From Bryobacterales bacterium (GTDB lineage: Bacteria; Acidobacteriota; Terriglobia; Bryobacterales; UBA6623), in contig JAPOOG010000048.1 of NCBI GenBank assembly GCA_026713545.1, forward strand, positions 1 to 64,000: 64,000 nucleotides of DNA, given 5' to 3'. Of this stretch, positions 43,571-54,240 are shown piece after piece. A program made the translations under genes and the position numbers. A model generated the notes under the pieces. It did not search any database and had not been told where the DNA came from. It saw only the letters and a program-made list of their open reading frames with translations. Every line of letters starts with the position of its first letter. Positions within the stretch are counted from its first letter, which is position 1.

Positions 43571-44446
43571 CTAACGCCAGTGAAGCGAAAATGTGCTGAG
43601 AATCTTCTCGCGATGCGGCTCGATGGAATGCATGGCAAACTCCCCTCCCGACTCGCTGAACACCGCATCGAGCCAGCCGAGCGGGATGTCCTGCTGGAGC
43701 GGCATGCCGGCGGAAGGGAGTTGCAGCACATGCACTCCGTCGACCTCGTAGTGCAGAAGTTTGTGCCAGTGGCCGTGGATGATCGCTTTGGCGTGACGGT
43801 GCCTCCCGACGATGCGGAGCAGGCGGTCGGCATCGAGCAGGCTGCGGTCGTTGTCATCGAGCGCGTGGTGAAAGCAGAGGATGGTGGGAGTCCCGCTGTG
43901 CTTGGTCAAGTATTGATCCAACCACTCGCGTTGCCGGAAGCCCAACATGCCGGGAACGACATCAACCCGGTAGGAAGAGTCGAGGATGAGGACTCGGATG
44001 CATGGGTGTTCGACAATCACGATCGACTTGGCAGGCGTGTCACCGACGAGGGGGTGGTGGCTGAAAGCCCGTAGGAAGTTCTCGCGCACGTCGTGATTAC
44101 CCAGGGTGAGGCAGACCGGAAAGCGCTCGGCCATACGAGTGAGCGAGGGTTTCACGGCGGCGTAATCTTCCGGTAGGCCATGCCGGTAGGCGATGTCACC
44201 GAGGACCATTGCGGCCTGCGGCAAGGCTTCCATGGCCTGCTCGGCGGCGAGAGGGAAATTTCCGGCGGGATCGTACTGTGGACGGCCTTCCTCGGGATCA
44301 GCCGGAAAGTGAGGGTCTGATAACAGGGCCCAGTAGGCCGTCTCTTCCGGCGCTTGAATCCGCAGCTCCGTGATCAGGCCTACGTCTTCTTCCCTTGATT
44401 CGAGGGTGAACCGTGTCGTGCTTTGAGGTGAGGTTAGGACTGAGAT
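43571..44446 (-). CDS. Metallophosphoesterase with an apparent ATC start
   Basis: A 291-residue calcineurin-like phosphoesterase. Motif I SDPHF lies before the first internal ATG (44233), so that ATG cannot be the true start; GD, GNHD, FHH and GHWH follow. In the upstream frame (stop TAG at 44473) there is no ATG, GTG or TTG, but AAGGAG (44458-44453) sits 6 nt before ATC (44446). Either ATC is used, or an ATG was mutated. Substrate unknown. Confidence 0.75.
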   Translation of the reverse strand: MSVLTSPQSTTRFTLESREEDVGLITELRIQAPEETAYWALLSDPHFPADPEEGRPQYDPAGNFPLAAEQAMEALPQAAMVLGDIAYRHGLPEDYAAVKPSLTRMAERFPVCLTLGNHDVRENFLRAFSHHPLVGDTPAKSIVIVEHPCIRVLILDSSYRVDVVPGMLGFRQREWLDQYLTKHSGTPTILCFHHALDDNDRSLLDADRLLRIVGRHRHAKAIIHGHWHKLLHYEVDGVHVLQLPSAGMPLQQDIPLGWLDAVFSESGGEFAMHSIEPHREKILSTFSLHWR

Positions 44447-44499
44447 GGTTTGCTCCTTGCCGCAAAACGGCTATGGGGGTTACGTAATGATATGCCGGT

Positions 44500-44871
44500 T
44501 CATTCGTCTTCCACGGGCATATAAGCCGCCTTCCAGGCCCGCCAGCCGCCGGCCAGTGAAAAAACATTGGGATAGCCCATCTTCTGCAAGGCATCGGCTG
44601 CCAACGCCGAGCGGTACCCGCCGCCGCAATACAACACAATCTTCCTGTCCGCGTCAGGAATTGCGGCTTCGATGTCGCGCTCGATAATCCCTTTGCCCAG
44701 GTGAATCGCTCCGGCGGCGTGGGAGGTGTTCCACTCGGAGTCTTCCCGCGTATCAACCAGCACATGATCGATGCCGGCCTCCCGATCGTTCTTGACTTCT
44801 TTGACCGTAGTTTCCCGAATGCGAGTCTTGGCATCGTTGACAATGGCGAGAAACTTGGCGGAGTGTTGCAT
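44500..44871 (-). CDS. Rhodanese-like sulfurtransferase
   Basis: A 123-residue single-domain rhodanese. VLVDTREDSEWNTSHAAGAIHLGKG is followed by the active-site loop IVLYCGGGYRSALAADAL with C82 as persulfide carrier, and the C-terminal SLAGGWRAWK. It may shuttle sulfane sulfur or detoxify cyanide. ATG 44871 has GGGAGG upstream. Confidence 0.9.
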   Translation of the reverse strand: MQHSAKFLAIVNDAKTRIRETTVKEVKNDREAGIDHVLVDTREDSEWNTSHAAGAIHLGKGIIERDIEAAIPDADRKIVLYCGGGYRSALAADALQKMGYPNVFSLAGGWRAWKAAYMPVEDE

Positions 44872-44997
44872 GGTGGTCCTCCCGTCGAGCAGAACTCCGA
44901 TTTTCTCATGACCTGGCGCCAGGGCGACATAAAAATTCCGGCCTGAGCGGTCTGCCATAATCTCGGTTACTGGAAACCGACACAAAGGACAATTTCG

Positions 44998-46446
44998 ATG
45001 CATTCTCGACGCACTGCTCTCGGCTTATGCCTCGTCTTCGCGATGCTCTTGTTCACGGCCTGCTCCCAACCCGAGCCCGCTGCGGACACACGCCCCAACA
45101 TCGTCTTCGTCCTGCTCGACGATGTTCGCTGGGACGACCTCGGCGCCGGCGGTCATCCCTGGGTACAGACCCCCAACTTCGATCGTGTCGCCCACGAAGG
45201 CGCGCTTTTTTCCAACGCGTTCGCGACCACGCCGCTGTGCTCGCCCAACCGGGCGACGATTCTCACCGGCCAGTACGCGCACACCCACGGCATCGTCGAC
45301 AACGTCGACCGCAGCGAGCAAAGCCATCGGCTTTCCACGTTCCCGCGCCTGCTTCACGACGCGGGTTATGAGACAGCCTACATCGGCAAGTGGCATATGG
45401 GCGTAGACGACTCACCCCGCCCCGGTTTCGACTACTGGTACAGCTTGCAGGGACAGGGCTACCACTTCGACCCGGACGTCAACGATAACGGCAAGCGCAT
45501 GAAGGTCGAGGGCTACACGACCGACGTCTTCACCGAGCGCGCCGTCGAGTTCGTTCTCAGGGAGCGCGACCAGCCGTTCATGCTTTATCTCGCGCACAAG
45601 GTCGTCCATCCCAACATCTTTCAGAATGCCGACGGCAGCCCGCGCGGCCCGCGAGGAGGCGCCGAGAAATATACGCCCGCAGCGCGACACGCCCATCTTT
45701 ATGAAGGCATGCAAGTTCCCCGCCGCCCGAACGCTGCGAGCTACGGCAAGGACAAGCCTGCGCTCCAAAGGCCCATCCCCGACGTGGTGCCCCTTGGCCC
45801 CGACAGCGGCACTGACGACGCCACCATCCTCAATCGCCTGCGCATGCTTTCGTCGGCCGACGACGGCATGGGTGAAATATTTAAAGCGCTCGAAGAAACC
45901 GGACGGTTGGAGAACACGGTTGTCGTGGTCAGCAGTGACCACGGCTTCTTCTATGGCGAACACGGCCTCGGCCGGGAACGCCGCCTTGCCTATGAAGAGA
46001 CCGCCCGCGTGCCGCTGTTCGTCCGATACCCGTCGCTGATCCCTACCGGCATGACGATCGATGACTTCGTGCTCAGCGTCGATTACGCACCCACCATGCT
46101 CGATCTCGCCGGACTGGAAAAACCCGCAGACATGCACGGACGTTCTCTTGTTCCGCTCCTGAAGGGCAAAAGCCCCACCGACTGGCGCGAGTCTTTCTTG
46201 ATCGAGTACTACTCCGACACCGTCATGCCCCGCCTCGTCAAGATGGGCTACAAGGCTGTGCGAACCCAGAAATGGAAGTACATCCAGTACGTCGACCTGG
46301 AAGGTGTTGACGAACTGTACGACCTTGAAAACGACCCCTACGAGATGAAGAACCTCATCGGAGATGAGTCCGCACAGGAGGCGCTGGATGAGATGAAGAC
46401 TGAGCTTGCCCGCTTGCTAGAAGAAACTGCGCCGGTATCCTACTGA
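44998..46446 (+). CDS. Sulfatase, lipoprotein
   Basis: A 482-residue type I sulfatase. The lipobox LLFTAC predicts lipidation at C22. C81-S-P-N-R (C-x-P-x-R) is the formylglycine motif, followed by ATILTGQYAHTHG. Metal ligands include the DD pair near residue 41 and SSDHGFFYGEHG. GKWHMG holds substrate-binding Lys and His. Export as a lipoprotein suggests desulfation of an external polysaccharide or ester. A sulfatase-maturating enzyme is not seen in the window. Confidence 0.92.
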   Translation: MHSRRTALGLCLVFAMLLFTACSQPEPAADTRPNIVFVLLDDVRWDDLGAGGHPWVQTPNFDRVAHEGALFSNAFATTPLCSPNRATILTGQYAHTHGIVDNVDRSEQSHRLSTFPRLLHDAGYETAYIGKWHMGVDDSPRPGFDYWYSLQGQGYHFDPDVNDNGKRMKVEGYTTDVFTERAVEFVLRERDQPFMLYLAHKVVHPNIFQNADGSPRGPRGGAEKYTPAARHAHLYEGMQVPRRPNAASYGKDKPALQRPIPDVVPLGPDSGTDDATILNRLRMLSSADDGMGEIFKALEETGRLENTVVVVSSDHGFFYGEHGLGRERRLAYEETARVPLFVRYPSLIPTGMTIDDFVLSVDYAPTMLDLAGLEKPADMHGRSLVPLLKGKSPTDWRESFLIEYYSDTVMPRLVKMGYKAVRTQKWKYIQYVDLEGVDELYDLENDPYEMKNLIGDESAQEALDEMKTELARLLEETAPVSY

Positions 46447-46586
46447 TGATTTCGATGCGGACTTTCGACTTTGCCGTGCGCATTCAGGTGAGACACACTG
46501 TGCTTGGCGGTCGCCGAATCGCGGGATCGGTTGTGTTTGAGAAGGGTTTAGATGGCCCCTGGTTCATGAGTATCGGAGGCTCTACC

Positions 46587-47101
46587 ATGGGAGATATCAA
46601 GAGGGTAGCCGTATTGACAAAGACGTTTGTATCGTTGGGCCTTCAGTTCTGTATGTTCACGGCGGAGTCGGTGAAGGGCAGCCGAGTTCACTCTTCGGAC
46701 TACGAGCGGGTCACAAGGTACGATCCATCCCGCGCGATGCGGCCAAGGATATAGACTACGCGCTTGAGGAAGCGCGACGGAGCGGGCGGAGGGTGCTGCT
46801 CGATGCCGGTGGTTACTGATGCATCTGGCGCCACGGGCTTGACGAGTTCTTCGAGGAGAATCCTGATGCTGCCGAGTTGCTCCACAAGAACTACGTTGCT
46901 GTGAAAGTGAATTTAAGTCCTGAGAATAAGGACAAGGAGGTGCTTTCTCGTTATCCCAAGGTCGTGGCCGTTCCCTCATTTTATCCCCTGGATAGTTCCG
47001 GCGAACTCCTGTGCCCCCAAGACACGGGCGAGCTCGAAAAGGGCGACCATCACCACGGCAAGAAGATGATGAAGTATCTGCGGCGGTGGGCGGTGAAATA
47101 G
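46587..47101 (+). pseudogene. Decayed thioredoxin-like gene
   Basis: Starts at ATG 46587 with GGAGG upstream. The frame runs to YDPSR and then breaks in a CGCGCG run (46731-46736); removing one CG gives RDAAKDIDYALEEARRSGRR. It then meets an in-frame TGA (46817) exactly where the family has Trp before CxxC, and the second Cys is Arg (GGY-stop-CIWRHGLDEFF). The tail (LLHKNYVAVKVNLSPENKD...VAVPSFYPLD) is still recognisable. The combination is clear decay of a thioredoxin-fold protein. Confidence 0.8.
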
Positions 47102-47188
47102 CCTCAATAGAGCATCCGCGCTTGTAGACGAGGGTTGGCAAGATTGATGTCGTTGCTTCCGCTGCGGGAAGAGGAGTGCCTGCGGTTG

Positions 47189-48136
47189 ATGACTTTCGTG
47201 GCTGAATTAGCCGACGCCGGGAAGCGGCTGGACCGTTTTCTTGCGGAGAGCATGCCGGACACGAGCCGGGCTCGGATCCAGGAATGGATTCGGGACGGGC
47301 GCGTTCGTGTGGGGGCGGGACCTGCGAAAGCGTCGGCAAAATTGAAAGGCGGGGAGGTGATTTCCGTCTCTCCCGCACCAGCGAAGCTGCTGAGGGCGAA
47401 GCCGGAGAACATCCCTCTCGACATCCTCCATGAAGACGACGACCTGGTGGCGATCAACAAGCCGGCGGGCATGGTAGTTCATGCCGGGGCAGGTTGTGCG
47501 GAGGGAACGCTGGTGAACGCTCTGCTGCACCACTTCGGAAAACTGTCGAGTGTGGGTGGCAACCTGCGCCCGGGTATTGTTCATCGGTTGGACCGTTTCA
47601 CAAGCGGTGTGATTCTCGCCGCGAAGCACGACGCGGCTCATCGTGCTCTGGCCCGGCAGTTCCAGAGCCGCAAGGTGCGCAAGACCTATCGGGCGTTGGT
47701 TCAAGGGAATCCGGCGTCGCATGCGGATCACGGGCGGACCGTGGAGGTCGAAGGTGTGCGGTGGCTTCGGTTGGAGATGCCGATTGCGCGAGACAGCCGA
47801 GCGCGTGTCCGCATGGCCGCCCGACGACAGGGACGCGTCGCTCAAACGGACTTCCGCGTCCTGAGGAGCACGGAGCGGTTTTCGCTGGTCGAACTCCGCA
47901 TCGCTACGGGCCGTACGCATCAGATTCGGGTTCACATGTCGGCAATCGGACACCCGGTGGTGGGCGATCGACTCTATGGGGCAGCTCGTGCCCCCGCCGT
48001 AAAAACTCCCAGCGAACGCTTCTATCTGCATGCGCGGGAGATTCGGTTTCATCAGCCGAGCAGCGGCGAGCTCCTGACAGTAACGGCCCCGTTGGGCAGT
48101 GATTTCAAAAAGATGACACGTGAGTTGGGGCTATAA
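47189..48136 (+). CDS. RluD-type 23S rRNA pseudouridine synthase
   Basis: A 315-residue enzyme. The N-terminal S4 domain (GKRLDRFLAESMPDTSRARIQEWIRDGRV) binds RNA. The catalytic Asp lies in PGIVHRLDRFTSG near residue 135, and RTHQIRVHMSAIGHPVVGD follows. It isomerises uridines in 23S rRNA or tRNA; the RluC/RluD/RluA specificity is not resolved. ATG 47189 matches the family N-terminus; other in-frame starts at 47135 and 47147 are less likely. Confidence 0.9.
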   Translation: MTFVAELADAGKRLDRFLAESMPDTSRARIQEWIRDGRVRVGAGPAKASAKLKGGEVISVSPAPAKLLRAKPENIPLDILHEDDDLVAINKPAGMVVHAGAGCAEGTLVNALLHHFGKLSSVGGNLRPGIVHRLDRFTSGVILAAKHDAAHRALARQFQSRKVRKTYRALVQGNPASHADHGRTVEVEGVRWLRLEMPIARDSRARVRMAARRQGRVAQTDFRVLRSTERFSLVELRIATGRTHQIRVHMSAIGHPVVGDRLYGAARAPAVKTPSERFYLHAREIRFHQPSSGELLTVTAPLGSDFKKMTRELGL

Positions 48137-48160
48137 TAAGGACGATTTCGCCGCAACGAA

Positions 48161-49120
48161 ATGTTGATGAATCGAACCGTATCGGCGCTCGGGTTGGTCC
48201 TTGCCGGGGCTTTCTCGCTATCCGCGCAGGATGGCAAGAACGCGCCTCCGGAGATCCCGCCCGCATTTGATCTCGATACGACCATCCGCGTCGAGGTCTC
48301 ACGCGTGCCGTTGCTGTTCACCGTCACGGACAAAAAGAACCGCTTCATCACGAATCTCGACCGCGAGGATTTTCGTGTTTTCGACAACAAGAAGGAGCAG
48401 GAAATCCGTGAGTTCGTCCGGGAGAGCGACCTGCCGTTGCGGATCGGGATTGTGCTCGATTCGAGCAACAGTATCCGTGACCGCTTCCGTTTTGAGCAGG
48501 AAGCGGCGATTGAGTTCATCCGCGGCGTCCTTCGGGAAGAGCGTGATCGGGCATTCCTGGTGAGCTTCGATACGCGCGCGGAGCTGATTGTGGATTTCAC
48601 GCACGACCCCGAGGAGCTGGCGAAAGGAGTGCGGCGTTTGCGTGCCGGAGGCGGCACTGCGCTTTATGATGCAATCTACTTCGCTTGCCGCGATAAGCTG
48701 CCGGAGGATTGGCCGCCGGAGCAGTTTCGGCGTGCCTTGATCGTGATCGGAGACGGTGAGGACAACCAGAGCAGCGTGACGCGCGAGATGGCTCTCGAGA
48801 TGGCCCACAAGGCCGAAGCCGTCGTCTTCACGATTTCGACGAATCGCAGCGGCAAGCGACAAGATGGAGATAAGGTCCTGCGAACGTTCGCCGAGGAAAC
48901 GGGTGGTCTGTCGTTCCATCCGTTTCAGGCGACCGATCTTGAGCAGTCCTTCGCCAACATCGCCAACGAACTACGGCATCAGTACTTTATCCTGTATTCA
49001 CCAACGGACTTCGTCGCCGACGGCAGCTTCCACAGGGTGGAGGTCAAAACCCGCGTGAAGAACACCAAGGTGCGGGTGCGCCGTGGATACTATGCTACTC
49101 CGCCCGATGAAGTTCGTTAA
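48161..49120 (+). CDS. Secreted VWFA-related acidobacterial protein
   Basis: A 319-residue exported protein with signal peptide (ending SLSAQ). After a beta-rich domain (FTVTDKKNRFITNLDREDFRVFDNKKEQ) comes a VWA domain with MIDAS DSSNS (near residue 105), GGGTALYDAI and GDGEDN. It matches the VWFA-related domain expanded in Acidobacteria. A role in adhesion or surface assembly is likely but unproven. TATAAT at 48132-48137 overlaps the rluD-type stop. Confidence 0.88.
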   Translation: MLMNRTVSALGLVLAGAFSLSAQDGKNAPPEIPPAFDLDTTIRVEVSRVPLLFTVTDKKNRFITNLDREDFRVFDNKKEQEIREFVRESDLPLRIGIVLDSSNSIRDRFRFEQEAAIEFIRGVLREERDRAFLVSFDTRAELIVDFTHDPEELAKGVRRLRAGGGTALYDAIYFACRDKLPEDWPPEQFRRALIVIGDGEDNQSSVTREMALEMAHKAEAVVFTISTNRSGKRQDGDKVLRTFAEETGGLSFHPFQATDLEQSFANIANELRHQYFILYSPTDFVADGSFHRVEVKTRVKNTKVRVRRGYYATPPDEVR

Positions 49121-49204
49121 CCCCCGCGGCCTGACGCCAGACGCTTGTTGCCGGTGAAGGCCGGATTTCCCAATTGCCAATTTCGCTTTATATTCGCCTT
49201 TTGC

Positions 49205-49210
49205 TACAAT
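49205..49210 (+). promoter_or_regulatory. -10 element of recA
   Basis: TACAAT, 40 bp before ATG 49251, with a weak upstream TTCGCT at 17 bp. No recognisable LexA box was seen. Confidence 0.35.
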
Positions 49211-49250
49211 CTCGGCCAGCAGAGATTGGCGAAATCGAAGGAGTGTACTG

Positions 49251-50276
<1,026 letters not shown>

Positions 50277-50473
50277 TCTGATCAGGAATCCGGCTTCCGT
50301 GCGGCGGTGCGTCACTGGATAGATTTTCCAGCTCCTTTGCGGTGCTGCAAGAAGGGCATACGGCTTCGCTGTTTTTCGCTGCAGTCGTGTGGGAGAAGAG
50401 CGGTCAGCCCTTGCTGCAGGTACCAACACAGGCGAACCTCTCCCTACATGGCATTTGGGGGGCCCGAAAAGTA

Positions 50474-51772
50474 CTAGGCTTGCTCGGGCTGCGGAGCGTA
50501 CTTGCGGCGGACGAGGAAGATGTAACAGACGATCCCGAACAGGAGCCAGAAGCCGATGGTCTTGATGGGAACGTCGAAGCTACCGGTCTGATCGATGAGC
50601 CAGCCGGTGAGCGTGGGCGACACGATGCCGGCCAGATTGGCTGCCGTGTTCTGGATGCCCACCACCATGGCGATGCTGCCGCCGGGAATCAGAGTCTGTG
50701 TGAGGGCCCAGTAGTTGGCGGTGGCCAAGCCGAGTCCCCACATCGAGACCACGGCGAAGATGAGCATCAGGTTGGTATCGCTCGTGTAGGCGCCGATCGT
50801 CTGCGTCGCGGCGAAGCCGAATCCCAGGATCGTGAAACCCTTGCGTACGCTGATCGGGTCGTAGCCGCGGTTGATGAACCAGTCGGCCATGGCGCCGCCG
50901 ATCCAGATCACGACGGCCATGCCTCCGAACGCCACGCCGCCGTACCAGCTCATGTCTTTGATCGACATGCCGAACTTCTGCCCGAAGTATTGCGGCATCC
51001 AGGTAATGCCGTAGTAGACAAAGTACATGTAGCAGAAGGTGCCGAGCACGACTCCCCAGATGACCGGACTGGAGAGGATCTCCCTCGTGGAAACGGTCTG
51101 GAGCTTGGAGTCCGCGGGCTTTTCCTTTTCCAATACCTCGCGTCGCGATCGGGAGATGGCGGCGATATCGTCATTCTTGACCCACAGCATCCAGGGGATC
51201 AGGATGACGAGTCCGCCGAAGCCCATGATCAGGAACATCGTCTGCCAGTTGAAAGTCGTGATCAGGAATCCCGCCAGCGGCAGCCCGATCGCGGGACCGA
51301 GTTTGGTGCCGGTCATGTAGAGGCCGACAGCAGTGCCGCGCTGCTCCTCGTCGAAATGCATGCGGATGTACCGCATGCTCGACGGAGTGACGACAGACTC
51401 GCCGATGCCTAGCAGGATGCGAATCACAAGCAGGTACCACAGCCCGGTCGTCAGCGCCGTGGCAGCCGAGGCAAAACCCCAGAGCAGATTCCCGTAGAAA
51501 TAGGGTCTGCGAACGCCGATCTTGTCGACCCAGACGCCGGAGGGGATCTGCAGGAACGTATAGCTCCAGAAGAACGCGCCGAGGGCGATCCCTTGCTGGG
51601 TCGGGCTCAACTCGATGGTCTGCACCATGACTGGAAGGGCGATTGTCAGACAGACGCGGTCAAAATAGGCGTTGATCATCCCCAAACTCAGGATGTACAC
51701 GACAGGCCATCGCATTTTGTGCTGCGAAGCGGCGTCGTCCTCGACTGAGTCTTGTTGCGTAGAAGTGCTCAT
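50474..51772 (-). CDS. MFS transporter, ACS family
   Basis: A 432-residue permease with about twelve helices. The loop 2-3 motif [13 protein letters not shown] and the Asp-rich [11 protein letters not shown] start follow the anion:cation symporter (ACS) group that imports organic and sugar acids. It is downstream of a [2Fe-2S] ferredoxin gene and overlaps it by 4 bp (ATGA). Substrate uncertain; a hexuronate or glucarate-type acid is plausible. Confidence 0.88.
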   Translation of the reverse strand: MSTSTQQDSVEDDAASQHKMRWPVVYILSLGMINAYFDRVCLTIALPVMVQTIELSPTQQGIALGAFFWSYTFLQIPSGVWVDKIGVRRPYFYGNLLWGFASAATALTTGLWYLLVIRILLGIGESVVTPSSMRYIRMHFDEEQRGTAVGLYMTGTKLGPAIGLPLAGFLITTFNWQTMFLIMGFGGLVILIPWMLWVKNDDIAAISRSRREVLEKEKPADSKLQTVSTREILSSPVIWGVVLGTFCYMYFVYYGITWMPQYFGQKFGMSIKDMSWYGGVAFGGMAVVIWIGGAMADWFINRGYDPISVRKGFTILGFGFAATQTIGAYTSDTNLMLIFAVVSMWGLGLATANYWALTQTLIPGGSIAMVVGIQNTAANLAGIVSPTLTGWLIDQTGSFDVPIKTIGFWLLFGIVCYIFLVRRKYAPQPEQA

Positions 51773-52155
51773 CTAGCTGGACTCCTGGGCCGAGGCGGCT
51801 CAACAGCGAGGGGGTTGCGGAAGAAGACGTATTCTTCAACCGGGCGGCCCCCGATGACGTGCTCTTGCAGAATGCGTTCGGCAACCTCGGGCGTGACGGA
51901 ATGATACCAGACTCCCTCTGGATAGATGACGGCGATCGGTCCGTGGGAACAGACGCGCAAGCAATTCACCTTGCTGCGGAAAACACACTCGTCCCCGCTC
52001 GCCAAGCCCGCTTCGGCCAATCGCTTCTTGAGATAGGCCCAGGATTCGTTCGTTACTTCGCGCGGCGCGCACTTGGGCTTGGTCTGGTCCGCGCAGATCA
52101 GAAAGTGGCGGGCGTAGGGACCGGTCGGGAGGATCGGCGGCTTAGGATCAGGCAT
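51769..52155 (-). CDS. Thioredoxin-like [2Fe-2S] ferredoxin
   Basis: A 128-residue protein. [15 protein letters not shown] and [23 protein letters not shown] carry the four Cys of a thioredoxin-like [2Fe-2S] ferredoxin of the (2Fe-2S)-binding NuoE-like group. It presumably transfers electrons; the partner is unknown. It is co-transcribed with an MFS transporter. Confidence 0.85.
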   Translation of the reverse strand: MPDPKPPILPTGPYARHFLICADQTKPKCAPREVTNESWAYLKKRLAEAGLASGDECVFRSKVNCLRVCSHGPIAVIYPEGVWYHSVTPEVAERILQEHVIGGRPVEEYVFFRNPLAVEPPRPRSPAR

Positions 52156-52406
52156 TGAATCAGGCGGGACCGGGAGATATCGCCGCCAAGGGGCGGTCAG
52201 CCATTATAGCGGACGTTCCCGGCTATCTCTGCCTTCTGCTGCTTGTCGTCGCAAACCAAAATCGTAACGAACTTCAAGGCATGACGCCCGAACTCGCTGT
52301 AACATAATGGGGACGACGAGTTGGCTGTAACCGGCAGCGGCTTCCACCAGTCAAAAATGATGAGACGGGCGGTGGCCGGATGGGCCTCGGAAAAGGGGGA
52401 ACGAAG

Positions 52407-53561
52407 ATGCGAAGCAGACACCGGTTGTTGAATGCGTTGGTGTTGACGGCATGTCTCGGACTGGCGGGTTGGACAGCATCGTTCGCCCAGAGGTCGGGGC
52501 CTCTCACGCCTCGCGGCCCCAGGCGCGCCCCCGGGCCGACCGTGGCCAAGCCCGAGAAACCCGAGGAATTGCCGCCGATCCAAACCCGCCAGAAGCAGGA
52601 AGCTCCGCAAGACATGGCGCTGTTCACCACCGAGACGAACGTAGTCACCGTCGACGTGGCCGTCCTTGACGATCAGGGCCGCTTCATCCCGAAGATCCCG
52701 CAGGGCAACTTCATGGTGATGGAAGACGACGTACCGCAACAGATTCAGAGCTTCGGTGTGTCGCAGGCACCGATGACGGTTGCTCTGTTGATCGAGTTCA
52801 ATGCGAGGCACCAACGGTACTGGACGGAAACCTGGTACCAGACGTTGGCGGCCGCCTACGGGTTCACAGAAACATTACGGCCGGAAGACTGGGTGGCTGT
52901 GATCGCGTACGACCTGCGGCCGGAAATTCTCTCGGACTTCACAAGAGATCGCCGCAAGACCTACCAGGCGTTGCAACGGCTTCGCACGACGGGATTCTCC
53001 GAGGCGAACCTGTTCGACGCACTCGCGGATACCTGCGAGCGCATGAAAGGCATCGAAGGTCGCAAATCCATCGTATTGATCTCGACCGGAGTGGATACCT
53101 TCAGCAAGCTGAACTACGGGCAAGCCCGCCGCATCGTGCAAGATGCCGGCGTAATTGTCTATCCGATCGGCATGATGCAGATGATGCGGCAGTTGATGGA
53201 CGCGTACGGCTATTTCAACGGACCCTGGGGCGGGGCGGCGCGGATGGACTACTTGCAGGCAGACAATCAGATGCGGACCTTTGCGGCCGAGTCGGGCGGA
53301 ATGGCCTTCTTTCCGAGGTTCTACGGTGAGTTCCCGAACATCTTCCAGGCCATCCACTACTCGATGCGGAACCAATACACGCTCACTTATGTGCCCTCCA
53401 ATCAGCAGAAGGACGGCAAATGGAGGAAGATCAAGGTGCGGCTCATCGACCCCACGAACCCCAAGAACGACCTGCGCATGGTCGCCGGCAAGAAGAACAA
53501 GCGGGTGAAGTATCAGGTCGTGGCCCGCTCCGGCTACCGCGCCCCAAGGCCGGTTGAATAG
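52407..53561 (+). CDS. Secreted VWFA-related protein with degenerate MIDAS
   Basis: A 384-residue exported protein with signal peptide (ending ASFAQ). VTVDVAVLDDQGRFIPKIPQGNFMVMEDD matches the N-terminal module of the 48161-49120 protein. The VWA core has IEFNARHQR where DxSxS should be, so the metal site is lost, while STGVDTF and the C-terminal MRNQYTLTYVPSNQQKDG persist. ATG 52407 has AGGGGGAA upstream. Probably structural or adhesive. Confidence 0.85.
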   Translation: MRSRHRLLNALVLTACLGLAGWTASFAQRSGPLTPRGPRRAPGPTVAKPEKPEELPPIQTRQKQEAPQDMALFTTETNVVTVDVAVLDDQGRFIPKIPQGNFMVMEDDVPQQIQSFGVSQAPMTVALLIEFNARHQRYWTETWYQTLAAAYGFTETLRPEDWVAVIAYDLRPEILSDFTRDRRKTYQALQRLRTTGFSEANLFDALADTCERMKGIEGRKSIVLISTGVDTFSKLNYGQARRIVQDAGVIVYPIGMMQMMRQLMDAYGYFNGPWGGAARMDYLQADNQMRTFAAESGGMAFFPRFYGEFPNIFQAIHYSMRNQYTLTYVPSNQQKDGKWRKIKVRLIDPTNPKNDLRMVAGKKNKRVKYQVVARSGYRAPRPVE

Positions 53562-53798
53562 GTTACGGTTCCCACATCACAAGAGCAGGGGAACGTTCGA
53601 TTCATTTACGCGAGGAATGTTTTTTGTCATCGGAGTGATCCGATAATCGTTCTGCAGGAGCGCAAGAACGCTGCGATGTCAAGTAGAAAATCTCCATAGT
53701 TTCCAACAACATCGGGCTGCATTGACACTGATCTTGGGCTGCGCTACGCTTTGCGATTCTTGTTTTCTCAATATCCCCTGAAACATTCGCAAGCACTG

Positions 53799-54227
53799 AT
53801 GAAACGAACTCCTCCCTGTATTCTTCTGATTGATGACAACGAACACGGGCTGTTGGCCCGCCAAACACTCCTTAAGCAACAGGGCTACGAAGTCGCCATA
53901 GCTTCATGCGGACAAGACGGTTTGGCGCAGTTTGCGAAGCAGAGTTTCGACGTGGTCGTAACTGACTACCGGATGCCGGATTTGAACGGATCGGAGGTCA
54001 TTGAAAAGATTCGCAGCCTCAACAAGGAAGTTCCCATTGTGATGCTGTCGGGTTATGTTGAAAAAATCGGGTTGACGGAGGAACAGATCGGCGCCGACAT
54101 TGTCCTCGCGAAGGGCCCCGAAGAAGATCGGGACTTGATACGTGCGGTCCGGCGACTGGTCAAGAAGAAACCGCAGTCCGAACAACCTCGTACGCACAAG
54201 GCCCGGCGTCGAAGGGCGGGCATCTAA
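53799..54227 (+). CDS. Single-domain response regulator receiver
   Basis: A 142-residue CheY-like protein. D12/D13 form the acidic pocket, D56 in VVTDYRMPD is the phospho-acceptor, S84 the switch residue and K105 the conserved Lys. A basic tail (KKKPQSEQPRTHKARRRR) follows, with no output domain. No kinase is adjacent. The gap to the next gene is only 13 bp. Confidence 0.9.
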   Translation: MKRTPPCILLIDDNEHGLLARQTLLKQQGYEVAIASCGQDGLAQFAKQSFDVVVTDYRMPDLNGSEVIEKIRSLNKEVPIVMLSGYVEKIGLTEEQIGADIVLAKGPEEDRDLIRAVRRLVKKKPQSEQPRTHKARRRRAGI

Positions 54228-54240
54228 AGCGGAGTCCCTC

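Noticed and set aside
46817-46819. TGA in the thioredoxin-like gene read as selenocysteine
   Set aside because: The position is the Trp before CxxC in the family, the second Cys is also lost and a frameshift lies upstream; decay explains all three. No SECIS-like hairpin or sel genes were seen.
50342-51412. 356-codon frame opposite the MFS transporter
   Set aside because: Antisense shadow; the transporter has clear helices and family motifs.
53628-53645. ATCGGA-GTGA-TCCGAT hairpin after the second VWFA gene as a terminator
   Set aside because: Only six base pairs and no T-tract on either side.
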